A stretch of DNA of 64,000 nucleotides from Crenalkalicoccus roseus (GTDB lineage: Bacteria; Pseudomonadota; Alphaproteobacteria; Acetobacterales; Acetobacteraceae). The stretch lies in NCBI RefSeq assembly GCF_004761865.1, contig NZ_SJDM01000001.1:257549-321548 (forward strand). The letters are read 5' to 3'. Positions 53,231 through 61,698 of this stretch are shown here, piece after piece. Position 1 is the first letter of the stretch. Every line of letters starts with the position of its first letter. The translations under genes and the position numbers were made by a program. The notes beneath the pieces are model-generated. The model made no database searches and was not told where the DNA came from. It was given only the letters and a program-made list of their open reading frames with translations.

Positions 53231-54445
53231 ATGGACCAGCCGCAGACCCGGGTCGCGCAGCCGCTGCGCTACCTCGACAAGGCCCTCGGCGCGCTGCGCG
53301 AGCTCGGCCTGCCGCTCCCCGAGCCCGGGGCGCAGGAGAGCCCGGTCACCGCGCTGCTCGCCCGGCTCGGCGACCTCGACCAGGAGCGGGTGGTGCTGAT
53401 CGCCCGCGTGCTCAACCAGGCGAGCACCTTCCACGAGGTGGTGCGCGAGCAGGTGCGGGGGATGCAGATCGCCGACCGCTACCAGGCGATCACCGACGCC
53501 TTCAACTCCATCCGCGACGACGCCCGCGCCATGGTCCGCCAGGTCGAGGACGGGCGGATCAGCACCATGGAGCGCCTCGCCAACATCTGGCAGAAGGCGA
53601 CGCGCGGCGACATCGCCGACCGCTTCCAGAGGATCCGCGACACCTACCTCGAGGTCTCGCGCGACACCCGCGACCAGGTGGAGCGCGAGCACCGCATCCT
53701 CGAGGCCTACCGCGACTTCCGCGGCGCGCTGAAGGAGGCGGAGGTGCTGGCCTTCGAGGTGCTGAGGACCGCCGAGGGGAAGCTCGCCGAGGCCAGGGCG
53801 AAGGTGGAGGAGGCCTCCCGCGCCGTGGAGACGGCCGGCGCGGTCGAGCCCGCCGAGCGCGCGCGGCTCGAACTCGCCCGCGACGAGGCGGTGCGCGCCC
53901 TGCAGGCCGAGGAGGGGCGCTACCAGATCGCCAAGGACCTCTCGGACAACCTGACCGTTTCCTACAACACCTCCGAGGTGATCATGGCGCGGCTGGTGCA
54001 GACCACCTCCGCCAAGGAGCGGGTCTGGCAGCAGTCGGTCAGCTTCTTCTCGACCAACGAGGCGGTGCTGACGGCGCTGACCGCGAGCTTCACCGGCCTG
54101 ACGGGGCTCGCCGAGAGCACGCGCACGCTCGAGGGGATGAAGGAGGGTGTCAGCCGCAGCCTGGAGACGCTGGCCGAGATCGGCGGCCAGGTGCAGGACG
54201 CGGCGCTGCGCGCCGGCTACGGCCCGACCATCCGCGCCGACGCGGTCAGGAAGCTGGTGGACAGCGTCGTCTCCTACCAGGAGCACGCGCGCGAGATCAT
54301 CGAGGAGATGCGCGAGAGCGCCACGCGCAACAGCGAGGAGATCCGCCGCTCGGTCGAGGACGCGAAGCGCCGCATGGCCCGGCTGGCCCAGGACGCGGCC
54401 AGGGCGGCGGCGCCGGTCGCGGAGGCCGCGCCGGGGCATGCCTGA
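53231..54445 (+). CDS. coiled-coil protein, first gene of a three-gene cluster
   Basis: A 404-residue soluble, almost wholly helical protein with no signal peptide or membrane helix. Charged heptad-like segments dominate (EVLRTAEGKLAEARAKVEEA, then RSLETLAEIGGQVQDAAL and EEIRRSVEDAKRRMARL). A conserved-looking core reads LSDNLTVSYNTSEVIMARLV and then FFSTNEAVLTALTASFTGLT. The overall look recalls TelA-type toxic-anion resistance proteins, but I see no diagnostic motif. It overlaps the DUF6384-like gene by 8 bases. Function unknown. Confidence 0.7.
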   Translation: MDQPQTRVAQPLRYLDKALGALRELGLPLPEPGAQESPVTALLARLGDLDQERVVLIARVLNQASTFHEVVREQVRGMQIADRYQAITDAFNSIRDDARAMVRQVEDGRISTMERLANIWQKATRGDIADRFQRIRDTYLEVSRDTRDQVEREHRILEAYRDFRGALKEAEVLAFEVLRTAEGKLAEARAKVEEASRAVETAGAVEPAERARLELARDEAVRALQAEEGRYQIAKDLSDNLTVSYNTSEVIMARLVQTTSAKERVWQQSVSFFSTNEAVLTALTASFTGLTGLAESTRTLEGMKEGVSRSLETLAEIGGQVQDAALRAGYGPTIRADAVRKLVDSVVSYQEHAREIIEEMRESATRNSEEIRRSVEDAKRRMARLAQDAARAAAPVAEAAPGHA

Positions 54446-55379
54446 CGCGCCCGGCGGGCGCGCCGCGCCGCCGCTCGACGACACCATGCTGGCGATGGAC
54501 GTGGTGGACACGCTCCGCCACGCCGAGGCGCTGGTCGAGCGCGAACTGTCCGAGCCCGAGCGCGCCGCCGCGCTCAAGCGCCGGCTGCGCGAGATCTACG
54601 CCAGCCAGGGCATCGAGGTGCCGGACCACATCCTCGACCAGGGCGTGACGGCGCTGGCGGAGAGCCGCTTCACCTACCGCCCCACCCCGCCGGGCCCGGC
54701 GCGCAGCCTGGCGACGCTGTGGGTGACGCGGGGGCGCTGGGGGCGGCCGGCCGGGCTTGCCCTCGCCGCCCTGCTGCTGCTCGGCGGCGGCTGGTATCTC
54801 GGCGTCCGCCTGCCGGCGGAGCGCGCCCGCATCGCCGAGCAGCGGGAGCTGGCGGAGGGGCTGCCGCGCGCGCTCGCCGCCGAGCATGCGCGGGTGCGGG
54901 CCGCGACCCGCGCCGCGCCGGCGCTGGAGCGCGCCGACCGGCTGCTCGCCGAGGGCGAGGCCGCGGCCCGCGCCGGCGACCTCGCCGGCGGGCGGCAGCG
55001 CCTCGCCGCGCTGCAGGAGCTCGCGCGCGGCCTCTCGCAGGAATACCAGATCCGCATCGTCTCCCGCCCCGGCGAGCCCTCCGGCGTCTGGCGCGTGCCG
55101 GAGGCGAACCCGCAGGCGCGCAATTACTACCTGATCGTCGAGGCGGTGGGCCGCGACGGGCGGCCCGTGGAGATGACCGTCACCAGCGAGGAGGACGGGC
55201 GCACCGCCCGCGTCACCCGCTGGGGCCAGCGCGTGCCGCCCGAGGTGTTCGAACGGGTGCGCCGGGACAAGGAGCGCGACGGGGTGATCGACCAGCCGGT
55301 GGTGGGCGACAAGCGCGCCGGCGAGATGGAGCCGCAATGGACCATCCCGGTCCTCGGCGGCGCGATCCTGCAATGGTGA
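54438..55379 (+). CDS. DUF6384-like single-pass membrane protein
   Basis: A 313-residue protein. The cytoplasmic N-terminal part (about 1-100) begins LDDTMLAMDVVDTLRHAEAL and has LREIYASQGIEVPDHILDQG, which I associate with DUF6384. A single transmembrane helix lies at about residues 104-124 (PAGLALAALLLLGGGWYLGV). After a helical stretch the C-terminal domain (about 200-313) has YQIRIVSRPGEPSGVWRVPE and DKERDGVIDQPVVGDKRAGE, ending in PQWTIPVLGGAILQW; it is probably periplasmic. It is translationally coupled to the coiled-coil gene and followed 7 bases later by a third gene. Function unknown. Confidence 0.7.
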   Translation: MPDAPGGRAAPPLDDTMLAMDVVDTLRHAEALVERELSEPERAAALKRRLREIYASQGIEVPDHILDQGVTALAESRFTYRPTPPGPARSLATLWVTRGRWGRPAGLALAALLLLGGGWYLGVRLPAERARIAEQRELAEGLPRALAAEHARVRAATRAAPALERADRLLAEGEAAARAGDLAGGRQRLAALQELARGLSQEYQIRIVSRPGEPSGVWRVPEANPQARNYYLIVEAVGRDGRPVEMTVTSEEDGRTARVTRWGQRVPPEVFERVRRDKERDGVIDQPVVGDKRAGEMEPQWTIPVLGGAILQW

Positions 55380-55386
55380 GGATGCG

Positions 55387-56796
55387 ATGCTGAGCGGCGT
55401 GCAGCTCTTCGACAGCGTGGATGAGCGCCTGGCCCGGGCGCAGCGGGAGGCGCGGGCGGCGCAGGTGGAGGCCGAGGCGCTGGCGCAGCGCCGCGACGCC
55501 GCCCGCGCCGCCGAGGCCGAGGCATTGCGGGAACTCGCCCGGCTGCGGGTGCGCCAGATCGGCGATGGCGGCGCCGCGCTCGGCCAGCTCGACGCGGCGG
55601 AGCGGCGCATCCAGGCCCTGCTCGCCGAGCGCGCCGCGGCCCTCGCCGCCGCCGAGGCCGAGCTCCTGCGCCGGCGCGAGGCGCTGGAGGCGGCGCGCGC
55701 CGGGCGCGAACGCCATGCCGCCGCGCTGCGCGAGGCCGAGGCCGCCGAGGCGGCGGCGCTGGAGGCGGCGCGCGGGCGCATGGAGGCGGACCCGGACTGG
55801 CGCCGCCTGGCCGCAGCGGCGGAGGAGGCGGCGCGCATCGCCACCCATGCCACGCGCAAGGCCGAGCTGGCGCGCCAGGAGCTGGAGGAGAAGGGGCGGC
55901 CCTACCGCGAGGATCCGCTCTTCGCCTATCTCTGGGATCGCGGCTGGGGCACGGCGCGCTACCGCGCCGGCCCGATCGCCCGCCTGCTCGACGGCTGGAC
56001 CGCGCGCGTCGCCCGCTTCGAGCCGGCGCGGCGCGACTACGCCCTGCTCTCCGAGCTGCCCGGCCGCCTCGCCGCCCATGCCGAACGGATGCGCGAGGCC
56101 GCGGCGGCGGCGGCGGCGGCGCTGGCGCGGGCGGAGCACCGCCTCGCCGGCCTGCCGGAGGAGGGCGGCGCCGCCGCGGCGCGGGACGCGCTGGACCAGG
56201 CGGAGGAGGCGCTGGAGGCCGCCGCCGCCGCGCTGCATGAGGCCGAGCGGCGCCGCGCCGCGCTCGCCGGCGAGGAGGATGCGGCGCTGCGCGAGGCCAC
56301 GGCGCAGCTCGAAGCCGCCCTCGGCGCCGCCAGCCTGCGCAGCCTGCGCGAGGCCGCCCGCCGCACGCCGACCCCGGAGGACGACGCCATCGTCGCCCGG
56401 CTGGAGCGGGCCTCGGCCGAGCGCGCGGCGGTGGAGCGCGAGCTCGCCGCCGCCCGCGCCGAGGCCGAGGCGGCGCGCCGGCACCTCGCGGAGCTGCAGC
56501 AGCTCCGGCAGGAGATGCGCCGTCGCGGCTACGAGCGCGACCGCTGGGACTTCAAAGACGGCGCCATCATCGGCGTGCTGATCGGCGAGCTGCTGCGCGG
56601 CGGGCTCAGCCGCGACGGCTTCTGGGACCGCATGGGCCGCCACCGGCTGCCGGGCGGCGGCCCCTGGGGCGGCCCGCCGCCCGGCCCCTGGGGCGGTGGA
56701 GACGGCTTCCGCACCGGCGGCGGCATGGGCGGGGGCGGCTTCCGCACCGGCGGGCGGATGGGCGGAGGCGGCTTTCGCACCGGCGGGTCGTTCTGA
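55387..56796 (+). CDS. long coiled-coil protein with C-terminal GFRTGG repeats
   Basis: A 469-residue protein, third gene of the cluster. About 390 residues are Ala/Glu/Arg-rich coiled coil (QREARAAQVEAEALAQRRDA and similar), interrupted by a small domain with DPLFAYLWDRGWGTARYRAG near residue 180. Near residue 390 comes DFKDGAIIGVLIGELLRGGL, a Gly-zipper-like hydrophobic helix. It ends in a disordered tail with three GFRTGG units spaced by MGGG. It may be an envelope or filament scaffold tied to the DUF6384-like protein. Function unknown. Confidence 0.7.
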   Translation: MLSGVQLFDSVDERLARAQREARAAQVEAEALAQRRDAARAAEAEALRELARLRVRQIGDGGAALGQLDAAERRIQALLAERAAALAAAEAELLRRREALEAARAGRERHAAALREAEAAEAAALEAARGRMEADPDWRRLAAAAEEAARIATHATRKAELARQELEEKGRPYREDPLFAYLWDRGWGTARYRAGPIARLLDGWTARVARFEPARRDYALLSELPGRLAAHAERMREAAAAAAAALARAEHRLAGLPEEGGAAAARDALDQAEEALEAAAAALHEAERRRAALAGEEDAALREATAQLEAALGAASLRSLREAARRTPTPEDDAIVARLERASAERAAVERELAAARAEAEAARRHLAELQQLRQEMRRRGYERDRWDFKDGAIIGVLIGELLRGGLSRDGFWDRMGRHRLPGGGPWGGPPPGPWGGGDGFRTGGGMGGGGFRTGGRMGGGGFRTGGSF

Positions 56797-56900
56797 GGCG
56801 GCCGGCGACCTCGCCGGGCGTCTCCGCGCGGCGGGCGGCATCCCGTCGCGGCCGGCCGCGACGGTGCCCTGGGGCGCGGCCGCAGCCGGCTCCGGCGGCC

Positions 56901-57374
56901 CTACACCGGCACCTCGCCCGGCGGCTTGAGCGTGGCCAGCACGAAGCTCGACCGCGTCTCCTTCACCCCGGGCAGGCGCAGCAGGGCCTTCAGGGCGAAC
57001 TCGCCATAGGCGTCGAGATCCGCCGCCAGCACGTGCAGCAGGTAGTCCATCTCCCCGCTCATCGCGTAGGCGGCCAGCACCTCCGGCCGCTCGGCCAGGG
57101 CGGCGTGGAAGCGCGCCACCACCTCCTCGGCATGGCTTTCCAGCGCCACCATGACGAAGGCCTGCAGCGGCAGGCCGAGCCGCGCGGGGTCGAGCACCGC
57201 GGCGTAGCGGGCGATGACGCCCTCCTCCTCCAGCCGCCGCACCCGGCGCTGGCAGGGGGTGGGGGAGAGGCCGACCTGCTCGGCCAGCGCCACGATGGGC
57301 AGGCGGCCGTCGCGCTGCAGGGCGCGCAGGATGCGGCGGTCTATGGCATCGAGCTTCGGAGAGGATTTCGCCAT
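56901..57374 (-). CDS. Lrp/AsnC family transcriptional regulator
   Basis: A 157-residue regulator. The winged helix-turn-helix starts KLDAIDRRILRALQRDGRLP and carries VALAEQVGLSPTPCQRRVRR. The RAM ligand-binding domain includes VLDPARLGLPLQAFVMVALE and AYAMSGEMDYLLHVLAADL. It is divergent from phhA and hppD with 117 bases between the starts, so it probably responds to an aromatic amino acid and controls that pair, as in other proteobacteria. Confidence 0.9.
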   Translation of the reverse strand: MAKSSPKLDAIDRRILRALQRDGRLPIVALAEQVGLSPTPCQRRVRRLEEEGVIARYAAVLDPARLGLPLQAFVMVALESHAEEVVARFHAALAERPEVLAAYAMSGEMDYLLHVLAADLDAYGEFALKALLRLPGVKETRSSFVLATLKPPGEVPV

Positions 57375-57491
57375 GGTCCATCTCCTTGGGAGTGGAATGC
57401 GCCAAGCCTAGCGCCTCTCGGGCCGCAGATCGCCGAAAACCCCTCCCCCGTCTCGGGCATTGTCATGCTCATCGAGCCGCAGGAGGCAGGG

Positions 57492-58337
57492 ATGGAGACG
57501 AGCGTTCCCGGTCTGCCGCAGGGCCTGCGCGGCGACTACGCGCGCGCCCGCCCCGACTTCACCCTCACCCAGGACATGGCCACCTACACGGAGGCCGACC
57601 ACGCCACCTGGCGCACCCTCTACGAACGCCAGGCGGCGCTGCTGCCCCGCCACGCCGCCGCCGCCTTCCGGGAGGGGCTGGCGCGCCTGCCCTTCTTCGC
57701 CGAGGGCGTGCCGGACCTCGCGCGCGTCAGCCGCGTGCTGCGCGCGGCCACCGGCTGGTCGCTGGTGGCGGTGCCGGGCCTGATCCCGGACGACGCCTTC
57801 TTCGCCCATCTCGCCGCGCGCCGCTTCCCGGTGACGCACTGGATCCGCCGCCCCGAGGAGCTCGACTACATCGTCGAGCCCGACATCTTCCACGACGCCT
57901 TCGGCCATGTGCCGCTGCTGGCCCAGCCCGACTTCGCCGACTTCCTCGAGGCCTACGGGCGCCTCGGCGAGCAGGCGGCGCGCATCGGCGCGCTGAAGCC
58001 GCTGGCGCGTCTCTACTGGCACATGGTGGAGTTCGGCCTGATCCGGGAGAGCGGCGGCCTGCGCGCCTACGGCGCCGGCATCCTCTCCTCCCGGACCGAG
58101 ACGGTCTACGCGACGGAGAGCGAGAAGCCGCGCCGGCTGCGCTTCGCCCTCTGGCGCGTGCTGCGCAGCGACTACTTCATCGACGACCTGCAGCCGACCT
58201 ACTTCGTGATCTCCGACTACGCCGAGCTGTTCGCCGCCATGGAGCGGCTGCCCGAGCTGCTGCCCCTGGCGCGGGACGCCGCGCCGATCCCGCCCGGCGC
58301 CGCCGCCGAGGGCGACATCCCCCACCGCCTGGCCTGA
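57492..58337 (+). CDS. phhA: phenylalanine 4-monooxygenase
   Basis: A 281-residue bacterial-type phenylalanine hydroxylase without a regulatory ACT domain. The iron ligands are two His in DIFHDAFGHVPLL and a Glu in YWHMVEFGLI. THWIRRPEELDYIVEPD and SSRTETVYA are also conserved. It uses tetrahydrobiopterin and oxygen to make tyrosine. An AGGAGG ribosome site precedes the ATG at 57492. hppD follows 13 bases later, the next step after transamination of tyrosine. Confidence 0.94.
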   Translation: METSVPGLPQGLRGDYARARPDFTLTQDMATYTEADHATWRTLYERQAALLPRHAAAAFREGLARLPFFAEGVPDLARVSRVLRAATGWSLVAVPGLIPDDAFFAHLAARRFPVTHWIRRPEELDYIVEPDIFHDAFGHVPLLAQPDFADFLEAYGRLGEQAARIGALKPLARLYWHMVEFGLIRESGGLRAYGAGILSSRTETVYATESEKPRRLRFALWRVLRSDYFIDDLQPTYFVISDYAELFAAMERLPELLPLARDAAPIPPGAAAEGDIPHRLA

Positions 58338-58350
58338 AGGAGCGCACGCC

Positions 58351-59466
58351 ATGGACATCCCGCCCGACCGCACCGCCTATGCCGGCGCGATCAGCGACGC
58401 CAACCCGATGGGCACCGACGGCTTCGAGTTCGTCGAATTCACCGGGCCGGACATCCCCTATCTGGAAGCGCTGTTCGAGCGCCTCGGCTTCGCCCCCGTG
58501 GCGCGGCACCGCAGCAAGCAGGTGACGCTGTGGCGCCAGGGGGACATCAACTTCATCCTGAACGCCGAGCCGGAGAGCTTCGCCCAGGCCTTCCAGCGCG
58601 TGCACGGCCCCTCGGCCTGCGCCATGGCCTTCCGCGTCGCGGACGCGAAGGCAGCCTATGAGCGCGCGGTCGCGCTCGGCGCGAAGCCGGTCACCGGCAA
58701 GGTCGGCCCGATGGAGCTGAACATCCCGGCGATCGAGGGCATCGGCGGCTCGCTGCTCTACCTGGTGGACCGCTACGGCCCGCGCGGCTCGATCTACGAC
58801 GTGGACTTCCGCTGGATCGGCGAGCCCGATCCGCGCCCGCGCGGCCACGGGCTGACGGTGATCGACCACCTCACCCACAACGTGCACCGCGGCCGCATGG
58901 ACGTGTGGTGGAAGTTCTACGAGAAGCTCTTCAATTTCCGCGAGATCCGCTACTTCGACATCGAGGGCAAGCTGACCGGGCTGCGCTCCCGCGCCCTGAC
59001 CTCGCCCTGCGGCCAGATCCGCATCCCGATCAACGAGAGCGCCGACGACAAGAGCCAGATCGAGGAGTATCTCCGCGCCTACAACGGCGAGGGCATCCAG
59101 CACATCGCCCTCGGCACGCACGACATCTTCGCCTCGGTCGAGGGGATGCGGGAGCGCGGCGTGCAGTTCATGGACACGCCCGACACCTATTACGAGCTGC
59201 TGCCGAAGCGCATGCCGGACCTTGGCGCCGAGGAGATCGAGCGGCTGCGCCGCAACCGCATCCTGACCGACGGCGCGCCGACGCCGGAGGGCGGGCGGCT
59301 GCTGCAGATCTTCACCGGCACGGTGATCGGCCCGATCTTCTTCGAGCTGATCCAGCGCAAGGGCGACCAGGGCTTCGGCGAGGGCAATTTCCGGGCCCTG
59401 TTCGAGAGCATCGAACTCGACCAGATCCGCCGCGGCGTGCTCAGGCCCTCCGAGGCGGCGGAGTAG
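58351..59466 (+). CDS. hppD: 4-hydroxyphenylpyruvate dioxygenase
   Basis: A 371-residue HPPD, which turns 4-hydroxyphenylpyruvate into homogentisate. The iron ligands are His in LTVIDHLTHNVHRGRMDVW, His in EGIQHIALGTHDIF, and Glu in IGPIFFELIQRKGDQGFGEG. The N-terminal vicinal-oxygen-chelate half (GFEFVEFTGPDIPYLEALFE) and the KSQIEEYLRAYNGEGIQH segment are standard. It shares a transcript with phhA, so the pair starts phenylalanine and tyrosine breakdown. Homogentisate dioxygenase is not in the window. Confidence 0.95.
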   Translation: MDIPPDRTAYAGAISDANPMGTDGFEFVEFTGPDIPYLEALFERLGFAPVARHRSKQVTLWRQGDINFILNAEPESFAQAFQRVHGPSACAMAFRVADAKAAYERAVALGAKPVTGKVGPMELNIPAIEGIGGSLLYLVDRYGPRGSIYDVDFRWIGEPDPRPRGHGLTVIDHLTHNVHRGRMDVWWKFYEKLFNFREIRYFDIEGKLTGLRSRALTSPCGQIRIPINESADDKSQIEEYLRAYNGEGIQHIALGTHDIFASVEGMRERGVQFMDTPDTYYELLPKRMPDLGAEEIERLRRNRILTDGAPTPEGGRLLQIFTGTVIGPIFFELIQRKGDQGFGEGNFRALFESIELDQIRRGVLRPSEAAE

Positions 59467-59478
59467 GGGCGGGCGGGC

Positions 59479-59745
59479 TCAGCGCCGCTCCGGCGCCACC
59501 TCCGGTGCCGGCACCGGCAGGTTTGGCGCCAGTTCGCGCGAGAGGGCGTTGAGCTCGCGGAGCTGCTCGCGGCGCTCGGTGGGGGGAAGCTCCACCCCCG
59601 CCTCCCGCTTCCGCGCCTCCGTCGCCTCCCGCGTGGGCTGCTGGGCGCTCCGGGCGCCGGCCGGCGGCGGCTCCTGCCCAGCGGCGCCGCCGGCGGCGCA
59701 GAGGAGGGCGAGGGCGAGGAGGCGGGGCAGGCGCGGGCTCGGCAT
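59479..59745 (-). CDS. small exported hypothetical protein downstream of fliJ
   Basis: An 88-residue protein with a signal peptide (PRLPRLLALALLCAAGGAAG, cleaved near GQE) and a Pro/Glu/Arg-rich tail (ELPPTERREQLRELNALSRE). The ATG at 59745 has a GGAGA site 8 bases upstream. It follows fliJ on the minus strand after 70 bases. No family recognised; a flagellar link is only positional. Confidence 0.5.
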   Translation of the reverse strand: MPSPRLPRLLALALLCAAGGAAGQEPPPAGARSAQQPTREATEARKREAGVELPPTERREQLRELNALSRELAPNLPVPAPEVAPERR

Positions 59746-59815
59746 CGCGGCATCTCCCATGGCGATGCGGGGTGAACGCCGCAGGCGGGCGGCGGCTGCG
59801 GGGCGGCCGGCGCCA

Positions 59816-60214
59816 TCAGCCCTTCCGCCCGCGCGCCGCATGCGCGTCGAGCGCGGCCTGCGCGCGCCGCGCCGCCGCGAGCCGGGCGGCCGCGGCGCGG
59901 CGTTCCTGCAGCCGCTCCACCGCGCGCTCCGCGGTCCGTGCCGCCACCAGCGCCTCCCGCGCCGCCTCCGCCATCGCCTCGGCCGCCTGCCGGGCCCGCT
60001 CCGCCCGCTCGCGCTCGGCCAGCGCGCGCGGCAGCCAGGCGGCGAAGTCGGCCGGCGCTCCCGCGGCGGCCTCGGCGGCCGGGGCGCGCTCGGCCGCCTC
60101 GTGCCGCGCCTCGGCGAGGTCGAGGGCGGCCAGCCGCTCCGCCAGGTGGCGGCGCGCCGCGCGCATCTCCAGCCGCCGCAGCCGCGCCAGCACGGCGAGC
60201 GGATCATGCGCCAT
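59816..60214 (-). CDS. fliJ: FliJ-like flagellar export chaperone
   Basis: A 132-residue, almost wholly helical, Ala/Arg/Glu-rich coiled-coil protein (VLARLRRLEMRAARRHLAER). It lies directly after fliI, where FliJ is encoded. FliJ proteins share little sequence, so the name rests on size, coiled coil and position. The ATG at 60214 (GGAGG 9 bases upstream) overlaps the fliI stop; an earlier in-frame ATG is at 60223. It would stimulate the FliI ATPase and escort export substrates. Confidence 0.65.
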   Translation of the reverse strand: MAHDPLAVLARLRRLEMRAARRHLAERLAALDLAEARHEAAERAPAAEAAAGAPADFAAWLPRALAERERAERARQAAEAMAEAAREALVAARTAERAVERLQERRAAAARLAAARRAQAALDAHAARGRKG

Positions 60215-61559
60215 CGCCGCCATCCTCCATCGCGGCGGCGAGGGCGGCGAAGGCCTCCGTCACGCCGCTGCGCTCGCCCTTGCGCTGGGCGAGCATGGCC
60301 TCGATACGCGGCGCGAGGCGCAGCGCCTCGTCCACCGCCGGATCGGTGCCGGCGCGGTAGGCGCCGAGGCGCACCAGCTCCGCCATCTCCGCGGCCAGGG
60401 CGAGGATGCGGCGGGCACGCTGCGCGAGCGCCCACTCCTCCGGCCCGAGGCAGCCGGGCACGGTGCGGGAGAGGCTTCGCAGCACGTCCACCGCGGGGTA
60501 GCGCCCGGCCTCGCCGATGCGGCGGTCGAGCACGACATGGCCATCGAGGATGCCGCGCACCGCGTCGGCCACCGGCTCGTCATGGTCGTCGCCCTCGACA
60601 AGCACGGTGAACAGGCCGGTGATCATGCCGGGATTGCCCTCCTCGCGCGGCCCGGCGCGCTCCAGCAGCCGCGGCAGCTCGGCGAAGACGCCGGGCGTGT
60701 AGCCGCGGCTCGCCGGCGGCTCGCCGGCGGCGAGGCCGATCTCGCGCAGCGCCATGGCGAAGCGGGTGACGCTGTCCATCAGCAGCAGAACGTGCCGCCC
60801 TGCCTCGGCGAAGTGCTCGGCCACGGTCATGGCGGCGTAGGCGGCGTCGCGCCGCAGCAGCGGCGCGCTGTCGGAGGTGGCGCAGACCACGACGGAGCGC
60901 GCGAGCCCCTCCGGCCCGAGGTCGTCCTCGAGGAATTCGCGCAGTTCCCGCCCCCGCTCGCCAACCAGGGCGAGCACCGCGACGTCGCATTCGGCGCCGC
61001 GGGCAAGCATGGAAAGCAGCGTGGACTTGCCGACGCCGGAGGCCGCGAACAGGCCGAGGCGCTGGCCGCGCCGGCAGGTGGCGAAGGCGTCGAGCGCCCG
61101 CACCCCGAGATCGAGCCGCGGTCCGAGCCGGGCGCGGCGGCCGGCCTCCGGCGCGGCGGCGCGCAGCGGCCGGGGCAGCGGCCCGGGGGGCAGCGGCCCC
61201 CGGCCGTCGAGCGGCCGCCCCAGCGGATCGATCACCCGCCCGAGCCAGCCATCCCCGACCGCGAGGGCGGGCGGCTCCGCCAGGCGGAAGGGGGTGCCGG
61301 CGGCGACGCCATCCAGCGGCCCGAGGGCCAGCGCCTCGGCGCGGCCGTCGCGGAAGGCGACGATCTCGGCCGGGACCAGAGGCGCGCCGCCGGGGTCGAG
61401 CAGGACGCGGCTGCCGATATGCAACCATGGCGCGAGTCCCTCCAGCGAGACCCCGAGCCGCCCGCCGGCCGCGACATGGCCAAAGAATTGCTGCCGCGGG
61501 GCTCTGGCGAGCGCCGCGCTGGCTGCGTCCGCGACCTCAAGCCATTGATGCCTCTGCAT
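60204..61559 (-). CDS. fliI: flagellum-specific ATPase FliI
   Basis: A 451-residue type III export ATPase homologous to F1-beta. Walker A FAASGVGKSTLLSMLARG lies near residue 176. LVGERGRELREFLEDDL, the Walker B region HVLLLMDSVTRFAMALREIG, PPASRGYTPGVFAELPRLLE, and GSI-equivalent ITGLFTVLVEGDDHDEPVAD and DGHVVLDRRIGEAGRYPAVD are all typical of FliI. It powers flagellar protein export at the basal body. Its promoter is shared, divergently, with ctrA, and a CtrA-like box lies 22 bases upstream of its start. Confidence 0.95.
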   Translation of the reverse strand: MQRHQWLEVADAASAALARAPRQQFFGHVAAGGRLGVSLEGLAPWLHIGSRVLLDPGGAPLVPAEIVAFRDGRAEALALGPLDGVAAGTPFRLAEPPALAVGDGWLGRVIDPLGRPLDGRGPLPPGPLPRPLRAAAPEAGRRARLGPRLDLGVRALDAFATCRRGQRLGLFAASGVGKSTLLSMLARGAECDVAVLALVGERGRELREFLEDDLGPEGLARSVVVCATSDSAPLLRRDAAYAAMTVAEHFAEAGRHVLLLMDSVTRFAMALREIGLAAGEPPASRGYTPGVFAELPRLLERAGPREEGNPGMITGLFTVLVEGDDHDEPVADAVRGILDGHVVLDRRIGEAGRYPAVDVLRSLSRTVPGCLGPEEWALAQRARRILALAAEMAELVRLGAYRAGTDPAVDEALRLAPRIEAMLAQRKGERSGVTEAFAALAAAMEDGGDGA

Positions 61560-61580
61560 TCCTTGCGCGGGCTCCCTGGA

Positions 61581-61601
61581 TTAATCTCATTTTTACGAAT
61601 C
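61581..61601. promoter_or_regulatory. CtrA-like box and GANTC site in the fliI-ctrA intergenic region
   Basis: TTAA-N7-TTTA at 61581-61595 differs by one base from the CtrA consensus TTAA-N7-TTAA. GAATC (a CcrM GANTC methylation site) follows at 61597-61601. The whole 139-base gap is AT-rich for this genome. In Caulobacter the ctrA P1 promoter also carries a GANTC site and CtrA boxes, so autoregulation and cell-cycle methylation control are likely here. Confidence 0.6.
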
Positions 61602-61698
61602 GTCGCTGATCTTAGTACGTCTCAAAGATGAAAAACCACTTCACATCACCCGCAAAAGTTGTAGATATGCAGGCGGATGGCGAAGCGGAGACCCCAAG

